From positions 1 to 44,239 of the forward strand of contig NZ_JACJLC010000024.1 of NCBI RefSeq assembly GCF_016901955.1: a stretch of DNA of 44,239 nucleotides, in the 5' to 3' direction. The first letter of the stretch is position 1, and every line of letters starts with the position of its first letter. This DNA comes from Pseudoflavonifractor phocaeensis (lineage in GTDB: Bacteria; Bacillota; Clostridia; Oscillospirales; Oscillospiraceae). The notes below the pieces were generated by a model, which was not told where the DNA came from, made no database searches, and saw nothing but the letters and a program-made list of their open reading frames with translations. Positions 26,057 through 32,721 of the stretch are shown here, one piece after another. The translations under genes were made by a program, and so were the position numbers.

Positions 26057-26227
26057 GGCTCTTTCCACCTTTCCTATAATATGCCCCGGGTAAAGGGAAC
26101 GGCATGGGGCATCTCTAATAGTACCAAACAGGCGGTTGGTGCGCAAGATGCTCCTGTGTAAAAGATGGATATAGCCTGGGAAAAGGGAAATATTAGGGAA
26201 AATCAGGTGAAGCTCTGGCGGTACTTA

Positions 26228-26743
26228 TCAACAGGGCAGGGTGATCCAGGTAGGTGAGCCGGACAGATCGGTAAAAAGAGCTCCGGGCGGCGGGAAAAAG
26301 GTGAACAGCAAGGTGGCAAGTCCCAGAGCCAGCACCAGAAGGACCAGCAGTTCCTGAAAGGTCTGCCAGCAGGGCTGGCGCAGCAGATGAGGCAGCAGGA
26401 AAAAGAGTGCCGTCATGGCAAGATATAGGCAGATATCAAAGACCAGAGAATCTCCTGAAAGGAGGATGTGGTAGACATAGGCGATGGCCAGCATACCAGC
26501 GGCGGCGACCAGCAGGGCAAAGGCCCGCTGCCCCAGCAGATGGGGCTGTCGGCGGTGGAGAAAAAGCCCGGAAATGAGGCAGGGCCAATACAGCAGCTTG
26601 ACATGTTCCCAAAGGCTTTCGTTCACCGGGGCGATCAGCGCGGTGAACACGCAGGGAAACAGCTGGTAGAGAAAGTGGAGGCCGGTGCCCACGGCGGCAG
26701 CCAGCACAAAAACCAACAGTTCTGTCCTGTTTTGGCGTGACAT
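26228..26743 (-). CDS. DUF6512-like membrane protein
   Basis: The ATG at 26743 follows GGAGTG by 7-8 nt and gives MSRQNRTELLVFVLAAAVG; the longer frame to 26908 is not needed. The 171-residue protein has about six membrane segments and the motif APVNESLWEHVKLLYWP after the second one, which marks a conserved but uncharacterised clostridial membrane family. No enzymatic residues are evident beyond that motif. It is a single gene between the nucleotidase and spoIVB, transcribed away from spoIVB. Confidence 0.75.
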   Translation of the reverse strand: MSRQNRTELLVFVLAAAVGTGLHFLYQLFPCVFTALIAPVNESLWEHVKLLYWPCLISGLFLHRRQPHLLGQRAFALLVAAAGMLAIAYVYHILLSGDSLVFDICLYLAMTALFFLLPHLLRQPCWQTFQELLVLLVLALGLATLLFTFFPPPGALFTDLSGSPTWITLPC

Positions 26744-27008
26744 TGCCCACACTCCTTTGTTTTTGGTGGTAACAGGATATGCGAAGGACGAAAATTCAGA
26801 CCTGGGAAATCCGACCTGCGCAGAAAAAGGGGGCAGGATGGGGTAAAAATGGGGGAATAGAATAGGAAAGCTACTGTTATTGGGCAGTGGGTGCGATGAC
26901 CAATCCAATGGAGCGTTTGATTGCCAGGGTGAGGCCGGATCAGGTGGGCCATATTAAGGCCAGGCGCAAAAAATGCGTCTTGCTTTAGAAAGGAGCGTGA
27001 ACACGGCC

Positions 27009-28052
27009 ATGGCAAACGAGGAACCCAAGCTCAGGCCCTGGGTGGCGCTGCTGGCAGCGGCGGTACTGGTATGGTGGATGGCCAGCCTTCCGTCCGCCGG
27101 AGCGGCGGAGCAGGTGACAGAGGTGGTGCCCATCGGGCGGACGGTGGGCATCAAGCTGTTTTCCGACGGTGTGCTGGTTGTGGGTCTGGGCCAGGTCAGC
27201 GACGGCCAGGGCAGTTCCTCTCCGGCCAAGGACTGCGGTCTGAGAGAGGGGGACATCATCACTCACATCAATCAGGAAGAGGTGGACAGCATCGAGGAGG
27301 TCCAGGCGGTCCTCCAGCAGGCGGGAGACTCCGCCATGAGTATCCGAGCGGTGCGGGAGGATCAGCAGATCCAGTTCACCGCCAACGCGGTCAAGTGTGC
27401 CGACGACGGCCAGTATAAGCTGGGGGCCTGGATCCGGGACTCCATGGCGGGGATCGGGACTGTTACCTTCTGGGAGCCGGAGAGCGGCATGTTTGGGGCG
27501 CTGGGCCACGGCATCAACGATGTGGATACTGCCAGGCTCATGCCTCTCCAGGCTGGTTCCATCCTGTATGCCCAGGTGGCTGACGTGCAGAAGGGCGAGG
27601 CGGGAACGCCCGGACAGCTCCAGGGGACCTTCCAGGTGGAGCGGGATCTGGGTACCCTATGGGCCAACACCGGTGGTGGTGTGTTTGGCCAGATGGAGGA
27701 TGACGCCCTTACCGCCGGACTGGAGCCAATGCCGGTGGCCAGCCGGAGCGAGGTAAAAACTGGGGCAGCCGTGGTGCGCACCAATGTGACGGGAGATCAG
27801 GTAGAGGACTATGAAATTGAGATCACCCGTATCTTTCCCGAAAAAGAGGGAGATACCCGCAATCTCATGCTGAAAGTTACCGATCCCAGGCTGCTGGAGA
27901 CCACCGGCGGCATCGTTCAGGGTATGAGCGGCAGCCCCATCCTTCAGGACGGCAAAGTGGTGGGGGCGGTCACCCACGTTTTGGTCAACGATCCCACCCA
28001 GGGATATGGTATCCTGATGGAAACCATGCTGGACGTGGCGGGAAGTGTTTGA
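27009..28052 (+). CDS. spoIVB: SpoIVB peptidase (stage IV sporulation)
   Basis: I use ATG 27009; AAAGGAG ends 13 nt before it, and an in-frame GTG at 26997 is too close to that site. The 347-residue protein has one N-terminal membrane anchor (WVALLAAAVLVWWMASL), a PDZ domain (about 75-120, CGLREGDIITHINQEEV) and an S55 domain. The triad is visible as His167 (FGALGHG), Asp292 (TDPRLLETTGG) and Ser307 (VQGMSGSP), with the same 15-residue Asp-Ser distance as in Bacillus. SpoIVB is secreted from the forespore and triggers SpoIVFB to activate pro-sigma-K. In most spore formers spo0A follows immediately; here a terminator follows. Confidence 0.93.
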   Translation: MANEEPKLRPWVALLAAAVLVWWMASLPSAGAAEQVTEVVPIGRTVGIKLFSDGVLVVGLGQVSDGQGSSSPAKDCGLREGDIITHINQEEVDSIEEVQAVLQQAGDSAMSIRAVREDQQIQFTANAVKCADDGQYKLGAWIRDSMAGIGTVTFWEPESGMFGALGHGINDVDTARLMPLQAGSILYAQVADVQKGEAGTPGQLQGTFQVERDLGTLWANTGGGVFGQMEDDALTAGLEPMPVASRSEVKTGAAVVRTNVTGDQVEDYEIEITRIFPEKEGDTRNLMLKVTDPRLLETTGGIVQGMSGSPILQDGKVVGAVTHVLVNDPTQGYGILMETMLDVAGSV

Positions 28053-28073
28053 GTCTGAGCCTAAGCAGCCCAT

Positions 28074-28127
28074 AGGTCCAGCGGGCCGGAGCATTTGCTC
28101 CGGCCCGCTGGACCTCCTTTCTTTGTG
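28074..28127 (+). terminator. Terminator of spoIVB
   Basis: A 19-bp perfect stem (28074-28092 with 28097-28115) has an ATTT loop and is followed by CCTTTCTTTG. Confidence 0.85.
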
Positions 28128-28130
28128 AAA

Positions 28131-28308
28131 AAATAAATTAGACGATATGTTAAAAAACTAACGGCATTTTCCAAAATAAAATTGTGCATATTTTACAATC
28201 AAACAAAAATAAAACATAAAATCATTATTTAAACTGCATAGTTTACTTTTTAGCCTTTTGACACTAAACTCGTAGTCAGAAAACAAAAACATGAAGGAGG
28301 TCACCCTT
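28131..28308 (+). promoter_or_regulatory. A+T-rich promoter region of the SDR operon
   Basis: This stretch holds no gene and is much richer in A+T than its flanks, like the region before the alcohol dehydrogenase gene. TTGACA at 28258-28263 is a perfect -35 hexamer, but no good -10 lies 16-18 nt further. TTGTGCATATTTTACAA (near 28176) is an imperfect palindrome and could be an operator. Confidence 0.4.
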
Positions 28309-29079
28309 ATGAGCATCTATGTGGTCACCGGCGGCTCCAGCGGCATCGGCGCCAAGACGGTGGAATTGCTGAAGGAATGCGGACACGAAACGGTAAACAT
28401 CGACCTGAACGGTGGCGATATCAACGCCAACCTGGCCACCAAGGAGGGCCGTCAGGCCGCCATTGACGAGCTGCACCGACGCTATCCCGATGGGATTGAC
28501 GCCATGATCTGCAACGCCGGAGTCAATCGAAACATTCCCCTCATCATTTCTCTGAACTATTTTGGAGCCACCCAGATGGCCATGGGTGTATTTGACCTGC
28601 TGAAAAAACGGGGTGGCAGCTGTGTGGTGGTGTCCTCCAATACCATTGCTCAGGGCGCCGCCCGAATGGATGTGGTGGGCATGCTGAACAACCAGGCGGA
28701 TGAGGAGCGCATTCTGGCCCTGGTGAAGGATTACGACCGCAGGACTGCTCATACCTTTTATGCCGCTACCAAGTATGCCTTGGCCCGGTGGGCCAGACGG
28801 ATGAGCGCCAGCTGGGGCGCTCAGGGCGTGCGGATCAACGCGGTAGCCCCCGGCAACGTCCGAACTGCCATGACCGACCAACTGGGTCCACAGGAGCGGG
28901 TAGCGGTGGACGCCCTGCCGGTACCCATCAACTACGGCAGCGGGGCGCTGATGGATCCCAACGATCTGGCTAACGCCATCGTATTCCTGGCAAGTCCCCA
29001 GGCACACGGTGTCAATGGTGTGGTACTTTTTGTGGACGGGGGAACTGACGCGCTGCTCAATTCGGAAAAGGTTTACTGA
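28309..29079 (+). CDS. Short-chain dehydrogenase, 3-alpha-hydroxysteroid dehydrogenase-like
   Basis: The ATG at 28309 follows AAGGAGG by 8 nt. The 256-residue enzyme has the nucleotide loop TGGSSGIG (7-14), ICNAG, catalytic Ser110 in [10 protein letters not shown], and Tyr151/Lys155 in YAATKYAL. The Ser-Tyr distance of 41 is much longer than the usual 13 or so in SDRs and equals that of Comamonas 3-alpha-HSD (HsdA). NYFGATQM and the final DGGTDALL also resemble that enzyme. It would oxidise or reduce a hydroxyl, perhaps of a bile acid or other steroid, with NAD(P)(H). The substrate is an inference. It forms an operon with an NTF2-like gene 16 nt downstream. Confidence 0.82.
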   Translation: MSIYVVTGGSSGIGAKTVELLKECGHETVNIDLNGGDINANLATKEGRQAAIDELHRRYPDGIDAMICNAGVNRNIPLIISLNYFGATQMAMGVFDLLKKRGGSCVVVSSNTIAQGAARMDVVGMLNNQADEERILALVKDYDRRTAHTFYAATKYALARWARRMSASWGAQGVRINAVAPGNVRTAMTDQLGPQERVAVDALPVPINYGSGALMDPNDLANAIVFLASPQAHGVNGVVLFVDGGTDALLNSEKVY

Positions 29080-29095
29080 GAAGGAGGGACAGATT

Positions 29096-29425
29096 ATGAT
29101 CCAAAAACTGGTGCAAGCCCTTCAGGAGAAGGACTACAAAGCTATGGCCAGCTGCTTTGCGGAGGAGTGCCGCCTGTTTGACTACTGCCCTCTGCGTATC
29201 AAGAACGAGAACTATTACATCTATGGCCGCTGGGCTGTGGAGATGTTTTACCACAACAAATTTATTCTGGGCGGCCTGTCCTTCCTGGATCCCCGCATTC
29301 AGGATGAGCGCACCATCAATCTGTATATCAGCTACGGTGGGCAGGTCAACCATGCCCTGGCTACCATTGAGAGCTGGGAGCCTGAGAGCGGCCTGATCCG
29401 GGAACTGGTCATCCGACCGGCCTGA
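29096..29425 (+). CDS. NTF2/SnoaL-fold protein
   Basis: The ATG at 29096 follows GGAGG by 9 nt. The 109-residue protein starts with two helices (MIQKLVQALQEKDYKAMASCFAEECRLFDY) followed by a curved sheet (YYIYGRWAVEMFYHNK..., RTINLYISYGGQVNHALATIESW). This is the layout of the NTF2-like superfamily that includes ketosteroid isomerase and the bile-acid 7-alpha-dehydratase BaiE. Pairing with a hydroxysteroid dehydrogenase-like SDR suggests that both act on one cyclic substrate. No catalytic residues can be assigned with confidence. Confidence 0.68.
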   Translation: MIQKLVQALQEKDYKAMASCFAEECRLFDYCPLRIKNENYYIYGRWAVEMFYHNKFILGGLSFLDPRIQDERTINLYISYGGQVNHALATIESWEPESGLIRELVIRPA

Positions 29426-29450
29426 TCTGCCACCGATCTGTTTAGTAAAA

Positions 29451-29490
29451 AAACCGCCGCGGAATAGCATTTCCGCGGCGGTTTCCTTAT
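29451..29490 (+). terminator. Terminator of the SDR-NTF2 operon
   Basis: AAACCGCCGCGGAA (29451-29464) pairs perfectly with TTCCGCGGCGGTTT (29471-29484), followed by CCTTAT. Confidence 0.85.
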
Positions 29491-29491
29491 A

Positions 29492-29524
29492 CAAAAAGTG
29501 CCCGGGATAAACATCCCGGGCACT
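29492..29524 (-). terminator. Original rplL terminator, now stranded behind the duplicated rplL end
   Basis: On the minus strand AGTGCCCGGGAT pairs with ATCCCGGGCACT and runs into TTTTTGT. It lies 23 nt beyond the end of the left rplL 3' copy, which suggests it terminated rplL before the insertion. Confidence 0.8.
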
Positions 29525-29546
29525 CTTGTCGTGTTGATAAAAGAAG

Positions 29547-29639
29547 CTTACTTCAGCTCCACCTTGGCGCCGACTTCCTCCAGCTTCTTCTTGAGCTCCT
29601 CGGCCTCGTCCTTGGACACGCCCTCCTTGATGGCCTTGG
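29547..29639 (-). repeat. Left 93-bp direct repeat: detached copy of the rplL 3' end (attL-like)
   Basis: Bases 29547-29639 are identical to 31464-31556, the last 30 codons and stop of rplL. Identity breaks off sharply at GGCCTTGG on one side and CTTAC on the other. No start or promoter belongs to this copy. It is the left end of the integrated element. Confidence 0.93.
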
Positions 29640-29719
29640 CCCCATGCGGCATATGCTTCGCATAGGGCCACAGAGACGGCCATCACCAATCGGTGGCTGG
29701 GAGGCGAGGTGTTACCTGG

Positions 29720-29747
29720 TTGACTAGAACAAACGTTCTGGTATAAC
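29720..29747 (+). promoter_or_regulatory. Promoter of the element with an embedded LexA (SOS) box
   Basis: TTGACT (29720-29725), a 16-nt spacer and TATAAC (29742-29747). The spacer contains AGAACAAACGTTCT (29726-29739), a perfect palindrome at its arms that fits the Gram-positive LexA consensus GAACRNRYGTTC. LexA bound here would block the promoter and DNA damage would release it. The hairpin TATGCTTCGCATA lies about 60 nt upstream near the element's left end. Confidence 0.75.
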
Positions 29748-29768
29748 ATACGGCTGGAGGTGAACCAA

Positions 29769-30161
29769 GTGGAAAACACAGTGGAAAACCTGGGGAAAGC
29801 CCGGGGAATGGTGGAAAACATCAGGGAATACGCCCAAATGCCGGAAATCCGCAGTTACGAGCGGGAGGCCATGGCCCAGGCCCTGGAGGCGGCCAGGAGC
29901 CTGCCGGAGCCGGAGCGGGCCAGGATCATGGAGGCCCTGGAGAAAGTGGCCCAGGCGGGCGCCAGGGCGGCCAGGCGGCGCCATACAAACGCAGACTACG
30001 AGGGCAGGCGCCGCAGGCTGGTGGGGGCGCAGATGCCCATCGGCATGGCGGACAGGGTGCGGCGGTGCGCCCAGGCCCAGGGCCTCAGCGTCTATGCCTT
30101 CGTCATGGAAGCCGTGGAGGCGGCCTGCAATGAAACGGATGTTCTACTCAATTTCCGGTAG
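29769..30161 (+). CDS. Ribbon-helix-helix-like DNA-binding protein of the element
   Basis: GTG 29769 is chosen because GGAGG (29756-29760) lies 8 nt before it; an earlier GTG overlaps that site. The 130-residue protein has an N-terminal helical, charged part (ENLGKARGMVENIREYAQ, EREAMAQALEAARSLPEPER) and a basic centre (GARAARRRHTNADYEGRRRR). It ends with VGAQMPIGMADRVRRCAQAQGLSVYAFVMEAVEAA, split as a strand, a helix, GLS and a second helix, as in Arc/MetJ-type folds. I cannot name a family. It is the first gene after the LexA-box promoter and may bind the iterons that follow (inference). Confidence 0.65.
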   Translation: MENTVENLGKARGMVENIREYAQMPEIRSYEREAMAQALEAARSLPEPERARIMEALEKVAQAGARAARRRHTNADYEGRRRRLVGAQMPIGMADRVRRCAQAQGLSVYAFVMEAVEAACNETDVLLNFR

Positions 30162-30210
30162 CAGCTGAAGGAGGTGGTTGTGTCAGTTGGTTTCCTCAGT
30201 TGGTTAGTGG

Positions 30211-30278
30211 GCGGAAAAGCGCCCGGGTGGGGGGTCGAAAAGCGCCCGGGTGGAGGGCGGAAAAGTGCCCGGGTACCG
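30211..30278 (+). repeat. Three iterons with a 23-bp period
   Basis: The core GAAAAGYGCCCGGGT occurs at 30214, 30237 and 30260, exactly 23 bp apart, with near-identical flanks. Each unit can also fold as GGGCG/CGCCC around an A-rich loop (weaker in the second). Such arrays are typical binding sites for replication initiators, transposases or partition proteins. Two CAGTTGGTT copies 13 bp apart lie just upstream. Confidence 0.8.
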
Positions 30279-30444
30279 ATCCGGCGGGCGTACTGGCTGG
30301 CCCGCCGGATAGGGTGCCCTGGAGCGGGTCGAAGAGCCCCGGCCACCGGGCGTACCATTGCCCGGCGGCGGGAGAGGGGGAGGTGGGCGCCAGCGCCGTA
30401 ATCGAAGCGTGGGTGCAAGCGGCCGCTCGACCCTCTCATTGTGT

Positions 30445-30508
30445 ACCAGGCCCGTCAAGGGCAAGGCAAGCGGCCTTGCGGGGGACGGCCGCCCTTGACA
30501 GCCCTGGT
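30445..30508 (+). other. Long hairpin before the HNH gene
   Basis: ACCAGG (30445-30450) pairs with CCTGGT (30503-30508), GTCAAGGGC (30454-30462) with GCCCTTGAC (30491-30499), and an inner GCGGCC with GGCCGC. The stem lies 45 nt before the HNH start. There is no T tract, so it is not a plain terminator. Confidence 0.6.
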
Positions 30509-30552
30509 GCGCCGCCAGGTGGCCCGAGCGGCCGGAAAGGAGGGCGCCACAC

Positions 30553-30873
30553 ATGATCAGCGCCAACATCAGCAACGAGACCAGGAAGGCGGTTTACCGC
30601 CGGGACGGATACCGGTGCGCCCTGTGCGACAGCACAAAGTACCTCCAGATCCATCACTGCATCAAGCGCAGCAAGGGGGGCACCAGCAGCCCGGAGAACC
30701 TGATCACCCTCTGCGCAGACTGCCACGCCCTGGCCCACGGCACCAACCTAAACGGCTGGGACGCCACTCAGAAGGACGTGGAGCAGGCGGTGGTGGAGTA
30801 CCTGGCGGACTACTACGCCCCGGACTGGAACCCCTGGAGGAAGGGAGAGGAGCCATGGAGGGGGGAGCCGTAA
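30553..30873 (+). CDS. HNH endonuclease
   Basis: The 106-residue protein is a stand-alone HNH nuclease. CALCDSTKYLQIHHCIKRSKGGTSSPENLITLCADCHALAHG contains the two CxxC zinc pairs (CALC and CADC), the catalytic IHH, and the Asn and final His of the motif. A short helical tail rich in Trp and Glu follows. GGAGGG precedes the ATG by 8 nt. Such enzymes serve as homing endonucleases, in phage packaging, or in defence. Here the gene sits inside the element bounded by the rplL duplication, which makes a homing or mobility role plausible but unproved. Confidence 0.9.
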   Translation: MISANISNETRKAVYRRDGYRCALCDSTKYLQIHHCIKRSKGGTSSPENLITLCADCHALAHGTNLNGWDATQKDVEQAVVEYLADYYAPDWNPWRKGEEPWRGEP

Positions 30874-31396
30874 GGACCCCCCTTCCCATATCCGGGGAGG
30901 GGGGAGGCCGCCGGGAACGATACGGGGGTTTAGTGGTGCCCGCCCCTCGTCGGGGGGTGGTTGTGTTCCGTGGTCTGCCCGTGGCCGCCCGGGGCGCCCC
31001 GGCCCGCCCGTCGGCCCGCCGCCGGTCCGGGTCTCGCCTTGCGGGGGTCGGCGGCCCCGGCTGCGGCGCCGCCCCGCCGTGCGTCCGGGCTGCGGGGGCC
31101 GGTGGGGCTGGCCCCCTTGGCCTATCGGCGGCCCCTCGGCCCCCCCTTTTCGTTCCCGGCTGCCAGGTGGTGTCGTGGCCTGGCGCCATATGCTGTGGCG
31201 GGGCGGTGATCGTTGCGCAATGGGTGGTGCCCGGTCGGGTGGGCGCCCCGGCGCCGGGGGGCCACGCTTCGCAGGCTCGCTATCCGCACCCCCCGGCCCG
31301 AGGCATCCCCCCGCCCCTCGGTGGGTTGGTGGTTCCGCCCGGGTAGGCGTGGTACTTTTTGCCAGAGCGGTGCCGCCGGGCGGGAGACGGAGGAAC
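30874..31396 (+). other. Very G+C-rich region without a credible gene
   Basis: About 520 bp of strongly G+C-rich sequence follow the HNH stop. Many reading frames stay open on both strands, but all give Arg/Pro/Gly/Ala-rich low-complexity products without ribosome sites, as expected from composition alone. The region is full of self-complementary patches, for example CCGGGGCGCCCCGG near 30989 and GGCGCCCCGGCGCC near 31243. It may be a structured RNA or recombination site of the element. Confidence 0.5.
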
Positions 31397-31440
31397 ACAA
31401 GATAAGGCCCCCCGGCTTGCGCCGGAGGGCCTTATCTTGT
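31397..31440. terminator. Terminator now serving rplL, inside the element
   Basis: ACAAGATAAGGCCC-C-CCGGC pairs with GCCGG-A-GGGCCTTATCTTGT over about 20 bp around TTGC. It lies 24 nt after the rplL stop and could end transcription from either side. Confidence 0.78.
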
Positions 31441-31463
31441 GGTTTCGGTAGTTGGCAGGAGAA

Positions 31464-31556
31464 CTTACTTCAGCTCCACCTTGGCGCCGACTTCCTCCAG
31501 CTTCTTCTTGAGCTCCTCGGCCTCGTCCTTGGACACGCCCTCCTTGATGGCCTTGG
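31464..31556 (-). repeat. Right 93-bp direct repeat: 3' end of intact rplL (attR-like)
   Basis: Identical to 29547-29639. This copy is joined to the rest of rplL and supplies its last 30 codons and stop. Confidence 0.93.
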
Positions 31557-31839
31557 GGGCAGCCTCGACGGCAGCCTTAGCCTCAGCCAGGCCCAGGCCG
31601 GTGATCTCACGGACAGCCTTGATGACCTTGATCTTCTCGGCGCCGATCTCAGCCAGAACGACGTCGAACTCGGTCTTCTCCTCAGCGGCAGGAGCGGCAG
31701 CGCCACCAGCGGCGGGAGCGGCCATAGCGGCGGCGGAAACACCAAACTCCTCCTCCAGAGCGTGGACGAGCTCGGAGAGCTCCAGAACAGTCAGACCCTT
31801 AACCTCTTCAATGAGGGCAGTGATTTTCTCAGAAGCCAT
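31465..31839 (-). CDS. rplL: Ribosomal protein L7/L12
   Basis: The 124-residue protein has the N-terminal dimer domain ([21 protein letters not shown]), an Ala-rich hinge ([19 protein letters not shown]) and the C-terminal domain that recruits translation factors ([40 protein letters not shown]). It forms the ribosome stalk with L10, encoded just upstream. AGGAGG precedes the ATG. Its last 93 bp are duplicated at 29547-29639 because an element inserted at its 3' end. The coding sequence itself is intact. Confidence 0.98.
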   Translation of the reverse strand: MASEKITALIEEVKGLTVLELSELVHALEEEFGVSAAAMAAPAAGGAAAPAAEEKTEFDVVLAEIGAEKIKVIKAVREITGLGLAEAKAAVEAAPKAIKEGVSKDEAEELKKKLEEVGAKVELK

Positions 31840-31890
31840 GATAGGTAACCTCCTAAATAAATTATGATTGATATAGAGTGATGCGGGGAA

Positions 31891-32424
31891 TTACTCGGCG
31901 GCAGCTTCGGTGCTCTCCACAGAGCCGCCCTTCTGCTCGCAGATGGCCTTGATGACGATGGCCAGGCTGGTGATGGGAGCCAGCATGGTGCCCAGGACCT
32001 GAGCCTGCAGGACCTCCTTGGAGGGCAGCTCGGCCAGAGCCATGATCTCGTCCATGGACAGCACCTTGCCGTCCATGAAGCCGGCCTTGATGGTAAACTT
32101 GGCGCCGTTGAACTGCTTGGCGAACTTGTTGATCACCCGCATGGGAGCAATGGGGTCGCCGTGGGACAGGGCCAGAGAAGTGGTGCCGTTGAGCACGTCA
32201 TCCATCTCATTCAGACCAACGTTGTTGATGGCAAAACGCACCAGGGTGTTCTTCACCACGGCGTAGTCCAGCTCGTTCTTGCGGCACTCGGCACGCAGAG
32301 CGGTGTCCTCGGCCACGGTGATGCCCTTGTAGTCCACAAGCACGCCGCTGGCGGCGGTCTGCAGCTTCTCGGTCAGCTCAGCCACGATGGCCTGCTTCTC
32401 GCTGAGAACCTTTGCGTTAGGCAT
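31891..32424 (-). CDS. rplJ: Ribosomal protein L10
   Basis: The 177-residue stalk base protein shows MPNAKVLSEKQAIVAELTEKL, VDYKGITVAEDTALR and YAVVKNTLVRFA. It holds several L7/L12 dimers on 23S rRNA and, bound to its own leader, represses translation of rplJ-rplL. GGAGG precedes the ATG. A strong promoter and an L10 leader with an attenuator lie upstream, so rplJL is transcribed separately from rplKA. Confidence 0.97.
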   Translation of the reverse strand: MPNAKVLSEKQAIVAELTEKLQTAASGVLVDYKGITVAEDTALRAECRKNELDYAVVKNTLVRFAINNVGLNEMDDVLNGTTSLALSHGDPIAPMRVINKFAKQFNGAKFTIKAGFMDGKVLSMDEIMALAELPSKEVLQAQVLGTMLAPITSLAIVIKAICEQKGGSVESTEAAAE

Positions 32425-32592
32425 TTGGATTCACCTCCGTTGAATTTGAGTTCAACTTTTCCGATGCAGTCACGCAACAAAAAAGCTGTTTCCGCATTCA
32501 AAGCAGCGAAAACAGCACAAACAATCACATTCCGTTGTGGCTGCATTCTCGGCAGGATTTACGGCTTGCGCCCCCTGCTGTCTTTGAACACG
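32425..32592 (-). ncRNA. Ribosomal protein L10 leader
   Basis: The leader from the promoter near 32599 to the rplJ start contains the L10-binding element: on the minus strand GACAGCAGG, GCAAGCCGTAAATCCTGCC. This matches the conserved kink-turn region of L10 leaders. L10(L12) binding there favours termination at the hairpin below and so reduces rplJL expression (known for the family). Confidence 0.82.
32477..32516 (-). terminator. Attenuator hairpin in the L10 leader
   Basis: On the minus strand GCTGTTTTCGC pairs with GCGGAAACAGC and is followed by TTTTTTGTTG. It sits between the L10-binding element and rplJ. Confidence 0.8.
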
Positions 32593-32598
32593 ACAGAT

Positions 32599-32627
32599 AG
32601 TATACCGTACAAGGTGAAAGTTGTCAA
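32599..32627 (-). promoter_or_regulatory. Promoter of rplJ-rplL
   Basis: Minus-strand TTGACA (32627-32622), a 17-nt spacer and TATACT (32604-32599): a near-perfect sigma-A promoter. Confidence 0.88.
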
Positions 32628-32675
32628 GTGTATTTCAAAGAAAATTGCTATTTTGAAAGAAATACCGTAAAATCA

Positions 32676-32716
32676 GGAAGAAAAAACATGCGGAGCAGGA
32701 TATCCTGCTCCGCATG
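32676..32716 (-). terminator. Terminator after rplA
   Basis: CATGCGGAGCAGGA and TCCTGCTCCGCATG form a stem of about 14 bp. The minus-strand tail is TTTTTTCTTCC. Confidence 0.85.
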
Positions 32717-32721
32717 AACAG

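Larger units (their letters stand above)
29547..31556. mobile_element. Small integrated element in the 3' end of rplL
   Basis: A perfect 93-bp direct repeat bounds 1824 bp of unique DNA. The repeat is the 3' end of rplL, so insertion left the gene whole: the right copy completes rplL and the left copy is a stub beside the old terminator. This is the geometry of elements that integrate into gene 3' ends and restore them. Inside are a LexA-box promoter, a ribbon-helix-helix-like gene, three iterons, a long hairpin, an HNH endonuclease gene and a very G+C-rich gene-free region. A new terminator serves rplL. No integrase or transposase is recognisable, so the element is non-autonomous, decayed, or moves by HNH-driven homing. 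Confidence 0.75.

Noticed and set aside
28176-28192. Rex operator before the SDR operon (TTGTGCATATTTTACAA)
   Set aside because: It is 17 nt rather than 18 and its inner halves do not match the TTGTGAA/TTCACAA pattern. Kept only as a weak palindrome.
29640-29768. tRNA or integrase remnant at the left end of the element
   Set aside because: Only a small hairpin (TATGCTTCGCATA) and the LexA-box promoter are present. No cloverleaf or coding remnant is visible.
30441-31398. Long open frames on both strands in the G+C-rich part of the rplL element
   Set aside because: Products are Arg/Pro/Gly-rich, overlap the real HNH gene in other frames, and lack ribosome sites. Open frames are expected by chance at this G+C.
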